A DNA stretch of 64,000 nucleotides from the NCBI GenBank assembly GCA_963698495.1, contig CAVORB010000025.1, positions 1 to 64,000 of the forward strand. Direction: 5' to 3'. A program made the translations under genes and the position numbers. The first letter of the stretch is position 1; each line of letters begins with the position of its first letter. Shown piece after piece: positions 51,121-59,530 of this stretch. The stretch is from CAVORB01 sp963698495. GTDB taxonomy: Bacteria; Pseudomonadota; Gammaproteobacteria; Chromatiales; Chromatiaceae. The notes under the pieces are model-generated. The model searched no databases. It was not told the DNA's origin and saw only the letters and a list, made by a program, of their open reading frames with translations.

Positions 51121-52461
51121 TCAAGACGTCAGGATTCTCAACAGGTTCTTATAGTCTTCCTCAATGCCCCCGTCGGTCTCACACAAGCTCCGTATCTTGC
51201 GGGTCGCATGGAGAACCGTGGTATGGTCCCTTCCACCGAAGGCCTGACCGATCTCAGGCAGGCTGTGTTTCGTCAGTTCTTTGGCAAGTGCCATGGCCAC
51301 CTGCCGCGGTCGGGCGATTGAGCGACTGCGTTTCGCGGACAGCAGATCGGCCGTTCGGATTTTGTAGTATTCCGCAACGGTTTTCTGGATGTTCTCGATG
51401 GTAACTTGCTTGTCCTGCGCCGAAAGCATGTCCCGCAACGCTTCTTTCGCGAATTCGAGATTGATTGCTTTGCCGGTGAACTGGGAATTGGCGACGAGAC
51501 GGCGGAGCGCGCCTTCAAGATCCCGGATATTAGATCGAATTCTCCGCCCGACGAAGAACCCAACGTCCTCCGGCAGCGTCACGCCGATCTGCGTCGCCTT
51601 GCTATGGAGAATCGCTACCCTGGTCTCAAGATCCGGCGGCTCGATCTGCACCGTCAACCCCCAGCCGAAACGGGATCTTAAGCGTTCCTCCAGACCACTC
51701 ACCTCCTTCGGGAAGCGATCGCTCGAGAGCACGATTTGCTGGCGCGACTCGAACAGGGCGTTGAACGTGTGAAAGAACTCTTCCTGCGATCGTTCCTTGC
51801 CGGCGAAAAACTGCACGTCGTCGATCAGCAGGGCGTTGACGGAACGATAACGTTTCTTGAACTCGTCGATCCGGTTGTGCTGAAGCGCCTTGACCATCTC
51901 GGCGACGAAACGCTCTGAGTGCAAGTAAACGACTGTTGCGGTGGGGTTCTTGTCCAAGACCATGTTTCCCACGGCGTGCATCAAGTGCGTCTTTCCGAGT
52001 CCGACGCCGCCGTAGATGAACAAGGGATTGTATGCGGTTCCGGGATTCGTCCCGATCTGCATAGATGCGGCTCGTGCAATCTGGTTCGACTTGCCCTCAA
52101 CGAATGTGCCGAACGTGAAATCCGCATTGAGATTGCCGTCCGCTCGTCGTGCGTCGATTTCGGGCGCAGATTCACCGTCGACGATCGCGGGTGGGTTGTC
52201 GCTCGCCGCCCTTTCCCCCCGACGGAGCGATCCGATCTCGAATGCGACCGTCGCGATCCGGCCCCTACTGAACCGGACGCACGCGTCGATGATCCGCTGC
52301 TCGTAGTGCTGCCTCACCCAATCCTTGACGAAGCGGTTCGGGGCAAACAATCGAATGCATGCGTCTTCTTCGGCTGCTTGCAGGGGCAAAATCCAGGTAT
52401 TGTATTCCGCCGACGTCAAGTCACCCTTCAACAGTGACACGCATTGGTCCCACACTGCCAC
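51121..52461 (-). CDS. dnaA: Chromosomal replication initiator DnaA
   Basis: 446 residues from a GTG at 52461 (VAVWDQCVSLLKGDLTSAEY). The domain III ATPase has YGGVGLGKTHLMHAVGN (Walker A), NALLIDDVQFFAGKERSQEE (Walker B) and the Arg-finger region GLEERLRSRFGWGL. The domain IV HTH contains LPEIGQAFGGRDHTTVLHA, which reads DnaA boxes. The linker is short. Divergent from rpmH, with a perfect DnaA box in its upstream region that may mediate autorepression. Confidence 0.97.
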   Translation of the reverse strand: MAVWDQCVSLLKGDLTSAEYNTWILPLQAAEEDACIRLFAPNRFVKDWVRQHYEQRIIDACVRFSRGRIATVAFEIGSLRRGERAASDNPPAIVDGESAPEIDARRADGNLNADFTFGTFVEGKSNQIARAASMQIGTNPGTAYNPLFIYGGVGLGKTHLMHAVGNMVLDKNPTATVVYLHSERFVAEMVKALQHNRIDEFKKRYRSVNALLIDDVQFFAGKERSQEEFFHTFNALFESRQQIVLSSDRFPKEVSGLEERLRSRFGWGLTVQIEPPDLETRVAILHSKATQIGVTLPEDVGFFVGRRIRSNIRDLEGALRRLVANSQFTGKAINLEFAKEALRDMLSAQDKQVTIENIQKTVAEYYKIRTADLLSAKRSRSIARPRQVAMALAKELTKHSLPEIGQAFGGRDHTTVLHATRKIRSLCETDGGIEEDYKNLLRILTS

Positions 52462-52595
52462 GGCCCTTATACCCCCGAAGACTGACCCTGCGGCGCAGGG
52501 TTGAAGCTATGTTCGAGCCCGCCGTAATCGGCTTCGCTCGTCAAAGCGCGCCTTGGTAGCCCCTTGCTGAGGAAGTCTATCCTGGTTTCGCAAAG

Positions 52596-52604
52596 TTATC
52601 CACA
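52596..52604 (+). promoter_or_regulatory. DnaA box upstream of dnaA
   Basis: TTATCCACA, the strong consensus DnaA box, lies 135 bases upstream of the dnaA start and 30 bases upstream of the rpmH -35 element. Confidence 0.85.
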
Positions 52605-52633
52605 GCCGGAAAGCCGAAAAAAGCCGGCGCGCG

Positions 52634-52662
52634 TTGACCTGCGCATCGCAGAAAAATATAAT
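52634..52662 (+). promoter_or_regulatory. Sigma-70 promoter for rpmH
   Basis: TTGACC at 52634-52639 and a perfect TATAAT at 52657-52662 with the optimal 17-base spacer, about 65 bases upstream of the rpmH ATG. It should drive rpmH-rnpA and perhaps the downstream genes. Confidence 0.88.
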
Positions 52663-52727
52663 CCGACGTCTTTTTCCAGTGATCTTGCGTGGCCTTCCGG
52701 CCGCGCCTTCGTCGGGGATTTAGCGTC

Positions 52728-52862
52728 ATGAAGCAAACCTTCCAACCGAGCCGCTTAAAGCGCGCGCGCACCCACGGTTTCCGTGCCAGAATGGCTACCC
52801 GGAACGGCCGTAAGGTGTTGAAGGCGCGCCGTGCCAAGGGCCGCGCCCGGCTGACATCCTGA
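52728..52862 (+). CDS. rpmH: 50S ribosomal protein L34
   Basis: 44 residues, the usual length, and very basic. MKQTFQPSRLKRARTHGFRA, then a middle segment RMATRNGRKVLKARRAKGR, is the universal L34 sequence. Strong promoter upstream; rnpA follows without a gap. Confidence 0.97.
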   Translation: MKQTFQPSRLKRARTHGFRARMATRNGRKVLKARRAKGRARLTS

Positions 52863-53245
52863 TTCACGGGGACCGTCCCTCTGGCGACTGTTATCGTCTG
52901 CCGGCGTATGCCCGCCTTCGAAGACCCGGTGACTTCCGTCACGTCTTCGCGAAGCCGTCCAAGTCTACGGACGAGTACTTCACCGTGTTGGCCCGCGGCA
53001 ATGGGGGGGGGCCGGCTCGCCTAGGCTTGGCGATTTCCAAGAAGTGCGCGCCACGGGGCGTCGACCGTAATCGACTGAAACGCATCGCACGCGAAAGTTT
53101 CCGACGCAACCGCTCGGCGCTGAGGGGGTTGGATTGCGTGATACTTTGTCGTCGAGGCGCCGCGCACTCCGACAACCGCAGCCTTTTTTCGGCGCTCTCC
53201 CGCCACTGGATACGCATCCACGATCAGCTATGCGACGCCTTTTGA
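52859..53245 (+). CDS. rnpA: Ribonuclease P protein component (start codon unclear)
   Basis: The frame reads RLPAYARLRRPGDFRHVFAK, LGLAISKKCAPRGVDRNRLK and the RNR helix RIARESFRRN, all RnpA hallmarks, ending at 53243-53245. No ATG, GTG or TTG exists in this frame between the in-frame stop at 52811-52813 and a GTG at 52985, which is too far inside the protein. Possible non-standard starts are CTG at 52859 (overlapping the rpmH stop as CTGA), ATT at 52862 or CTG at 52898. The 5' end given is the CTG option. Protein cofactor of RNase P; yidD overlaps its 3' end by 16 bases. Confidence 0.88.
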   Translation: MIHGDRPSGDCYRLPAYARLRRPGDFRHVFAKPSKSTDEYFTVLARGNGGGPARLGLAISKKCAPRGVDRNRLKRIARESFRRNRSALRGLDCVILCRRGAAHSDNRSLFSALSRHWIRIHDQLCDAF

Positions 53246-53466
53246 TTGCCCTGATCCGAGGCTACCAGTACCTCATCAGCCCCTTGCTCGGCAACCACTG
53301 CCGCTTCTACCCGAGCTGTTCCCACTATGCCGCGGAGGCCATCGACCGTCACGGCCCGCTGCGGGGTGCTTGGCTCGCGCTTCGCCGGCTATCGAGATGT
53401 CACCCTTGGCATGCAGGGGGCTTCGACCCGGTTCCAGACCATACGGACCCAACACCCAATGGATAA
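53230..53466 (+). CDS. yidD: Membrane protein insertion efficiency factor YidD
   Basis: 78 residues from the ATG at 53230. MRRLLIALIRGYQYLISPLL, then CRFYPSCSHYAAEAIDRHG and the closing CHPWHAGGFDPVP form the three-Cys YidD signature. An amphipathic membrane-associated protein that helps YidC. It overlaps rnpA (16 bases) and yidC (8 bases). Confidence 0.95.
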   Translation: MRRLLIALIRGYQYLISPLLGNHCRFYPSCSHYAAEAIDRHGPLRGAWLALRRLSRCHPWHAGGFDPVPDHTDPTPNG

Positions 53467-55144
53467 CGTACGCCTCATCCTTTTCTTCGGCCTCGCCGTG
53501 GTACTGCTTCTGATTTACCAAGCGTGGGTTCAGGATTACGGCCCAATCAACGCGCCGCCAGTGTCAACGGCGCAGGAGCAGGAGTCCCCGACCGGGAGCA
53601 TCGCCTCCCTACCGACGGCCGTCCCCGATGCTGTTCCGACGCCCGCGGCGCCGGTTTCACCCGCCATGTCCCCCGCCTCCGATCGCGTTGCAACCGCTGA
53701 CACAGGAGCGCCGATCCAGGTTGAGACCGACCTCCTGCGTCTGGAGATCTCGCCGCAGGGCGGAACGCTGTCCGGCGTATGGCTCAAGGATTACGCCGTA
53801 AACCCAGAGAATCCCGATGTCCCGTTTCAGCTGCTGAAGGCGCAGCCACCAAACATGTTCATCGCCCAGTCGGGCTTGCTGGGCGGTGAACCCGGTCAAC
53901 TGCCCACTCATGAAGCCCTGTTCTCGAGCGCGCAGACCTCGTACGCCATGGCTCCGGACGAGGACACGTTGGAGGTAGAGCTCCTCTGGACCCACCCCTC
54001 CGGTGTGGAGGTGAGCAAGCGCTACCGCTTCGAGCGGAACAGCTACGTGATCGACTTGGTTCACGAGGTGCGCAACGCGACCGGATCACAAGTCGTGGCC
54101 CGGACGTATAACCAACTGCAGCGAACTGAGCTCTACGATCCCAATAAATCGAGCTTCATCTACACCTACACCGGAGGTGTGTACTACAGCCCGGAAGAGA
54201 AGTACGAAAAGGTCTCGTTCGACGACATGCGCTCGCAGAAGCTCGAGCGCCAGGTGACCGACGGCTGGATCGCGATGATCCAGCACTATTTCATGTCCGC
54301 CTGGATCCCCCCGCGTTCTGAGCCCGAGACCTTCTACACCAACGTCCTGGGTGATGCCCGCTACATCATCGGCAGCTACTCGGATCCGGTCACCATTGCC
54401 GCCGACGGTTCCCACGCCTTCGAGCAGCAACTGTTCGTCGGTCCCAAGCTTCAAGATACCCTGGCGTCCATTGCTCCCGGGTTGGAGCTCGCCGTCGATT
54501 ACGGCTGGCTGACCATCCTCGCGGAGCCCATCTTCTGGCTGCTCGACCAAATTCACTCGGTGGTTGGGAACTGGGGCTGGGCGATCATCATCCTCACCAT
54601 CTTGATCAAGGCGGCCTTCTACAAGCTCTCCGAGACGAGCTACAAGTCCATGGCCAACATGCGCAAGTTCACGCCGCGCATCCAGGCCCTCAAGGATCGT
54701 TACGGCGACGACAAGCAGCGCCTCAATCAGGCCATGATGGAGATCTACAAGAAAGAGAAGATCAATCCCTTGGGCGGCTGTTTGCCGATCGTGGTCCAGA
54801 TCCCGGTATTCATCGCCCTCTACTGGGTCCTGCTCGAGAGCGTCGAGCTGCGGGATGCCCCCTTCGCCCTCTGGATCCAGAATCTTTCCGAGCCGGACCC
54901 TTTCTTCGTGCTGCCGCTGATCATGGGCGTCTCGATGTTCATTCAGCAGAAGCTGAATCCCGCGCCGCCGGATCCCATACAGGCGAAGGTCATGATGAGC
55001 CTGCCGTTCGTATTCACGGTGTTCTTCGCCTTCTTCCCGGCTGGTCTGGTCCTCTACTGGGTCGTGAATAACCTCCTGTCCATCGCCCAGCAGTGGTACA
55101 TCACGCGCAAGATTGAGCAGGCGCCAGCCAAGTCAAGGAGCTGA
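53459..55144 (+). CDS. yidC: Membrane protein insertase YidC
   Basis: 561 residues from the ATG at 53459. An N-terminal helix (RLILFFGLAVVLLLIYQAWV), a low-complexity Pro/Ala linker, the large P1 periplasmic beta domain (about 85-340), then the conserved five-helix insertase core: VVGNWGWAIIILTILIKAAF, QRLNQAMMEIYKKEKINPLG and LGGCLPIVVQIPVFIALYWV. The C-terminal tail is short and basic. Inserts and folds inner-membrane proteins with or without Sec. Confidence 0.97.
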   Translation: MDNVRLILFFGLAVVLLLIYQAWVQDYGPINAPPVSTAQEQESPTGSIASLPTAVPDAVPTPAAPVSPAMSPASDRVATADTGAPIQVETDLLRLEISPQGGTLSGVWLKDYAVNPENPDVPFQLLKAQPPNMFIAQSGLLGGEPGQLPTHEALFSSAQTSYAMAPDEDTLEVELLWTHPSGVEVSKRYRFERNSYVIDLVHEVRNATGSQVVARTYNQLQRTELYDPNKSSFIYTYTGGVYYSPEEKYEKVSFDDMRSQKLERQVTDGWIAMIQHYFMSAWIPPRSEPETFYTNVLGDARYIIGSYSDPVTIAADGSHAFEQQLFVGPKLQDTLASIAPGLELAVDYGWLTILAEPIFWLLDQIHSVVGNWGWAIIILTILIKAAFYKLSETSYKSMANMRKFTPRIQALKDRYGDDKQRLNQAMMEIYKKEKINPLGGCLPIVVQIPVFIALYWVLLESVELRDAPFALWIQNLSEPDPFFVLPLIMGVSMFIQQKLNPAPPDPIQAKVMMSLPFVFTVFFAFFPAGLVLYWVVNNLLSIAQQWYITRKIEQAPAKSRS

Positions 55145-55174
55145 CACGGGCTCACGCCAAGTGGGTCGATCCTA

Positions 55175-56518
55175 GTGCACGCGGAGACCATCGCGGCCCT
55201 GGCCACGCCGCCGGGTTACGGCGGTGTCGGTATTGTCCGCGTTTCCGGGGTCTTGGTCGGCGCAATTGCCAGCAGCATCCTGGGAGACCTGCCGACGCCC
55301 CGGCTCGCGGCCTTGGCGCGGTTCCGTGAACAGGACGGTCAGCTCATCGACCAGGGTATCGCCCTCTTCTTCCCCGCGCCCGCCTCGTTCACCGGTGAGG
55401 ATGTCCTCGAGCTGCAAGGACACGGCGGTCCCGTGGTCATGGACATGCTGCTGCGCCGGGTCCTGGAGCTCGGCGCCCGGCTCGCTCGCCCGGGAGAATT
55501 CAGCGAGCGCGCCTTCCTCAACGGCAAACTGGATCTCGCGCAGGCGGAGGCCATCGCCGACCTGATCGAAAGCTCGACGGAGGCCGCGGCGCGGTCGGCC
55601 GTGCGCACGCTCCAAGGTCAGTTTTCGCAACGAGTGCGTTTCCTCGTCGACGACCTCATCAGGCTCCGCACCTTCGTCGAGGCCGCCCTCGATTTTCCCG
55701 ACGAGGACGTGGATTTCCTCGCCGATTCCCGTGTAGCCGCGGATCTGCATGAGCTGATCGAACAGACGCGCGGCATCAAGGCCAGCGCCCGTCAGGGCCA
55801 GCTCATGCGGGAGGGCCTCAGAGTCGTCATCGCAGGTCCGCCGAACGCCGGGAAATCGAGCCTTCTCAATGCCCTGTCCGGCACCGAGGCGGCCATCGTC
55901 ACCGAGATCCCCGGCACCACGCGCGACGTCCTGCGCCAGCAGATTCAGATCGACGGCATGCCGCTGCACGTCGTTGACACCGCGGGTCTGCGGCACGCCG
56001 CGGACATCGTCGAACGAGAGGGTATCCGGCGCGCCGAGGACGAGATCGCGCAAGCTGACCTCGTGCTCTGGGTCTATGATGCGCTCGCCGATCCGGATCA
56101 TGCTTGGTTCGACTCCGGTCGTCTGCCCGCAGGGGTCGGAGTCACCTTAGTCCGCAACAAGATCGACGTGACGGGCGATGCGCCCGGTCTCGTGGATGCC
56201 TCGCCGCGCCCCGAGATCCGGATCTCGGCCCGCACCGGCGCGGGCTTGGACGCGCTGCGCGAACATCTCAAGGAGATTGCCGGCTTCCACGGCAGCGGCG
56301 AAGGCCTGTTTCTCGCCCGGCGCCGGCACCTTGATGCCCTGCAAAGAGCGCTCGTCCACCTGGACGCCGCTGCCCAGGCGCTCCACCGTAGAGCCGCGGC
56401 CGAGCTCATGGCAGAGGACTTGCGGCAGGCCCAGCACGCGCTGGGCGAGATCACCGGTGAGTTCACCTCCGATGATCTACTGGGCAGGATCTTCGCCAGC
56501 TTCTGTATCGGAAAGTGA
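55175..56518 (+). CDS. mnmE: tRNA modification GTPase MnmE
   Basis: 447 residues from a GTG at 55175. The N-terminal folate-binding domain begins ETIAALATPPGYGGVGIVR. The G domain has Walker A GPPNAGKSSLLNALSG, EIPGTTRDVL and DTAGLR, then RNKIDV. The C-terminus ends FCIGK with the catalytic Cys. With MnmG it makes 5-(carboxymethyl)aminomethyluridine at the tRNA wobble base. Its last 42 bases overlap the convergent tgpA end. Confidence 0.97.
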   Translation: MHAETIAALATPPGYGGVGIVRVSGVLVGAIASSILGDLPTPRLAALARFREQDGQLIDQGIALFFPAPASFTGEDVLELQGHGGPVVMDMLLRRVLELGARLARPGEFSERAFLNGKLDLAQAEAIADLIESSTEAAARSAVRTLQGQFSQRVRFLVDDLIRLRTFVEAALDFPDEDVDFLADSRVAADLHELIEQTRGIKASARQGQLMREGLRVVIAGPPNAGKSSLLNALSGTEAAIVTEIPGTTRDVLRQQIQIDGMPLHVVDTAGLRHAADIVEREGIRRAEDEIAQADLVLWVYDALADPDHAWFDSGRLPAGVGVTLVRNKIDVTGDAPGLVDASPRPEIRISARTGAGLDALREHLKEIAGFHGSGEGLFLARRRHLDALQRALVHLDAAAQALHRRAAAELMAEDLRQAQHALGEITGEFTSDDLLGRIFASFCIGK

Positions 56519-58522
56519 GTTTGATGGCGCCTTGTGCAATCGCGAGCCGCCGGGGCGGATGTCGGAAAGACGCTGCTCGAGCTCGCGCAGGCCGTTCCCG
56601 TTCCGACGGTCGCCGTAGCGGAGCGGAAGGTAGAGCGCCAGGAAGGCGTCTACCGACGGGCGCAGCTCGGGACGCCGATTGACCACCCTTCGCGCGAAAT
56701 CGGCGGGACCCTCCCCGGGGCTCCGTTCGAAGCCCGCGCGCTTCAGCTTGCGGCAGAAGCGGGCGTAGATCTTCTGCAAGGGGTCCCGCTGGCGTTCGGA
56801 GCGAAGCAGCCCCATGACGAGCGCCGCCAGAACGATCGAAACGGAAATCATCATCGCCAGCGCGAGGCCGTACTGCCGGAGAAAACCGAGCCCGAAGGTT
56901 TGCAGCAGCCGATGCTGGCGCTCGCTGCTGTAGCCGAGCACCCAGTCGCGCCAACCCGCATCCAGTCCGTCCGCGAGCAGGCGCAGGTTGTGGACCCATC
57001 GCACCAGCATTGCCGACTCGTCCAAACGGAACCGGACGGGCGCGCCCGAGGCCAATCGGTCGAGCGCATTGAAGCGCTCGATGCGTTCCGGCGCCACCGC
57101 CGCGGTTGGATCGACCCTGACCCAGCCCTGACCCTCGAGCCAGACCTCCGCCCAGGCGTGGGCATCGGATTGCCGCACGATCAGGTAGTCGCCGATCGGA
57201 TTGGGCTCGCCGCCGAGGTAACCGACCACGACGCGAGCTGGAATGCCCGCGAGGCGCATCAGCAGCGCGAAGCTGCTGGCGTAGTGCTCGCAGAAACCGC
57301 GCCGGGTCTCGAACAGAAACTCGTCCGCCGGGTTTTCGCCGAGCCTGGGCGGCTGCAGAGTGTAGTAGAAGGGCTCCCGATTGATGAACGCGAGGGCGAG
57401 ACGCACCAGATCAGCAGCCGTGGACGCCTCGGACCGCCAGGCCTGAACCTGGGCACGCATGCGCGGGCTGACGTTGTCCGGTAACTGCAGGGCCGCGAAC
57501 TCCTGCTCCGGATCGAGCTCCCCCGTGTTGTAGCGCAGGGCCGATACCAGTTGGAAACGCTTGACGGAGTTGATCTTCTCCGCGGCCACGAGCTGGAAAT
57601 CCGCCGTGAGCCTGGCCCCCGGCGGAGCCGCCGCCGGAAGGTCAAGCGGAAAGAGCCAAGGTTGTCCGCTCGGCTCCATCGTGATCGCATATGCGATGCG
57701 GTCCTCTAGGCGGGCGGCGGCCGCGGGTGCGGACGGGAGACTACCCTGGTCCGCCGGCTCCCAGCGCCTGCCGTCGGTGTACCAGAGGACCGGACCCCGC
57801 CAGTACATGGCGTCGGCGTCCGGCCTAGGTCCGTCGAAGCGGACGCGGAACGCCGGCTCTGCCGACAACACCAGATCGCTCACCATTCCGGGCTCCATCC
57901 AATCCGACATCCCGGATCGCGCCGCGCCCTCGGCGCGGCCAAGGCTCCACAGCGGGGCGCTCAGGCGCGGGAAGAGCACGAACAGGATCAGGGCCAGCGG
58001 CAGGGCCTGCAGCGTCAAGCGTCCAGCGATGAGAAGCGCCGAGACAAGGGGGCGTGATGCGGTTCGGAAATTCACGTCGATCATCAGCGCGATGTCCGCG
58101 ATCAGCAGCGCACCAAGGTAGAGGGCCAATCCAGGCGATTGGTCGAACAGGAACTGCACGATCAACAGGACGCTGAACAGGATGGTCCCGAACCGAATCT
58201 CGCGGAGCGTCCTCGTCTCGACCAGCTTCAGCGCGAGCATGGTGGCGAGCAGGGCCGTGCCGCCCTCCTGGCCTGCCAGCGTGTGATAGGCGTGATAGAC
58301 ATTCGCCGCCCCGGCCAGGGTGAGCGGAAACAGGAGCCACCTGCCGGGGGAGATCCGCGGCCATCGCAGGGTGGCAAGCCGCAAAAGGACGAGGCCAGCG
58401 ACGAAGGCGGTGACTTGCACCGCGAGATGCGTGCTCAAGGGAAGGTAGGCGAGCGCCAGCAAACCGGTTATCGCCGCGATCTGATCGGGCCGGGGCTCGT
58501 CCATCCTTAGCTGCTCACTCAT
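56477..58522 (-). CDS. tgpA: TgpA-type membrane transglutaminase
   Basis: 681 residues from the ATG at 58522, overlapping the upstream gene by 8 bases. Five or six N-terminal membrane helices (DUF3488), a periplasmic transglutaminase core with Cys411 (RRGFCEHYAS), His455 (SDAHAWAEVW) and Asp471 (VRVDPTAAV), one more helix (ALAMMISVSIVLAALVMGLL) and a cytoplasmic DUF4129 tail. Homologue of the essential P. aeruginosa TgpA; the substrate is unknown. Forms a unit with the DUF58 and MoxR genes. Confidence 0.92.
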   Translation of the reverse strand: MSEQLRMDEPRPDQIAAITGLLALAYLPLSTHLAVQVTAFVAGLVLLRLATLRWPRISPGRWLLFPLTLAGAANVYHAYHTLAGQEGGTALLATMLALKLVETRTLREIRFGTILFSVLLIVQFLFDQSPGLALYLGALLIADIALMIDVNFRTASRPLVSALLIAGRLTLQALPLALILFVLFPRLSAPLWSLGRAEGAARSGMSDWMEPGMVSDLVLSAEPAFRVRFDGPRPDADAMYWRGPVLWYTDGRRWEPADQGSLPSAPAAAARLEDRIAYAITMEPSGQPWLFPLDLPAAAPPGARLTADFQLVAAEKINSVKRFQLVSALRYNTGELDPEQEFAALQLPDNVSPRMRAQVQAWRSEASTAADLVRLALAFINREPFYYTLQPPRLGENPADEFLFETRRGFCEHYASSFALLMRLAGIPARVVVGYLGGEPNPIGDYLIVRQSDAHAWAEVWLEGQGWVRVDPTAAVAPERIERFNALDRLASGAPVRFRLDESAMLVRWVHNLRLLADGLDAGWRDWVLGYSSERQHRLLQTFGLGFLRQYGLALAMMISVSIVLAALVMGLLRSERQRDPLQKIYARFCRKLKRAGFERSPGEGPADFARRVVNRRPELRPSVDAFLALYLPLRYGDRRNGNGLRELEQRLSDIRPGGSRLHKAPSNSLSDTEAGEDPAQ

Positions 58523-59516
58523 GACCGAATGCAGCGAGGGCCTCCAGGCAACGGTGCTTGTGGGCATCCCCATGTCCGATCGGAATGGTCCGGTTGGGCA
58601 AACGCAGGCCGAAGCTTAACCCGTTGTCCGCCGCGTCCAACACCTGCCGGCAGAGTAGGCTGAGCCGCACCTCCGTATCCCCGGCCGGCAGCTGTGCCCA
58701 GTCGAGCCAGACCTGGGTTACCCGGTCGCCACCGAACTGTTTCACCACGAGCCCGCGCTCCCTGGCCAGCGCCTTCCAGTCCACACGCCTGGGGGAATCA
58801 CCCCGCCGATACTCGCGCGGGCCGATGAACTCATCCGCGCCGACCCCGAGGTCGCCGACCGCGCTGGGGCGGTAGGCCGGAACCAATGGGGGCGACGGGC
58901 CGCGCGGCGCCGGTCGCGGGTACACGGTCACCCTGGAGAACGTGTTGGCGTACGACCAGGCCCGGAAAAGTCCCAAGGGGTAGCGGGTCTCCACCCCTAC
59001 CGCTCCTAGATCGAGAAAGCCGCGTCGCGGCGCTGGACGTCGGACGCCGATCGCGCGGCAATCCCCGGCGGCGAGCTCGAGCGCAGGTGCGCGATCGCCG
59101 GCATCCTGCACGCGGAGGTCCGCGCGTTGGCGCTTTGCCTCGTTTCTCAAACTGACCGCGAAGGACGCGTCCTGCCCGGCGAATACGGGGGCGCCGCCGC
59201 GGGTCGTGACCGTCAAGCCCAGAAGATTGAACCAGGTGTGGTGCATTCCGACCAACGCCACTGATCCGATCAGAACGGTGAACAGAAGCCCCAGGTTGTT
59301 CTGGTAGTTCAGCGAGCCGACGAGCATCAGCAGAAGAACGATGGCGAGCAGGAATCCGGCCCGTGTCGGCAGGATGTAAATCTGACGCCGCCCGATCCGC
59401 GCCTCGCCGTGCGCGTCGCACGGCACCCTTCGAGCCAGCTTCGAGAACCACCCTTTCAGGCCGCCGCCCCGCCCTCTACTGATCGTCATCCAGTTCGCAC
59501 CGCGCTGCCGTGCCAT
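58515..59516 (-). CDS. DUF58-domain membrane protein
   Basis: 333 residues from the ATG at 59516, preceded by GAGGGCGAAGG; an inner ATG at 59489 has no ribosome site. Two adjacent membrane helices (ILPTRAGFLLAIVLLLMLVG and LGLLFTVLIGSVALVGM) are followed by a Cys-free periplasmic-like beta part. The DUF58 signature GADEFIGPREYRRGDSPRRVDWKALARE comes next, within a von Willebrand-like fold. Part of the MoxR-DUF58-transglutaminase unit, possibly a metal-dependent chaperone system. The start lies 14 bases past the moxR stop. Confidence 0.88.
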   Translation of the reverse strand: MARQRGANWMTISRGRGGGLKGWFSKLARRVPCDAHGEARIGRRQIYILPTRAGFLLAIVLLLMLVGSLNYQNNLGLLFTVLIGSVALVGMHHTWFNLLGLTVTTRGGAPVFAGQDASFAVSLRNEAKRQRADLRVQDAGDRAPALELAAGDCRAIGVRRPAPRRGFLDLGAVGVETRYPLGLFRAWSYANTFSRVTVYPRPAPRGPSPPLVPAYRPSAVGDLGVGADEFIGPREYRRGDSPRRVDWKALARERGLVVKQFGGDRVTQVWLDWAQLPAGDTEVRLSLLCRQVLDAADNGLSFGLRLPNRTIPIGHGDAHKHRCLEALAAFGHE

Positions 59517-59530
59517 TGTCGCCTTCGCCC

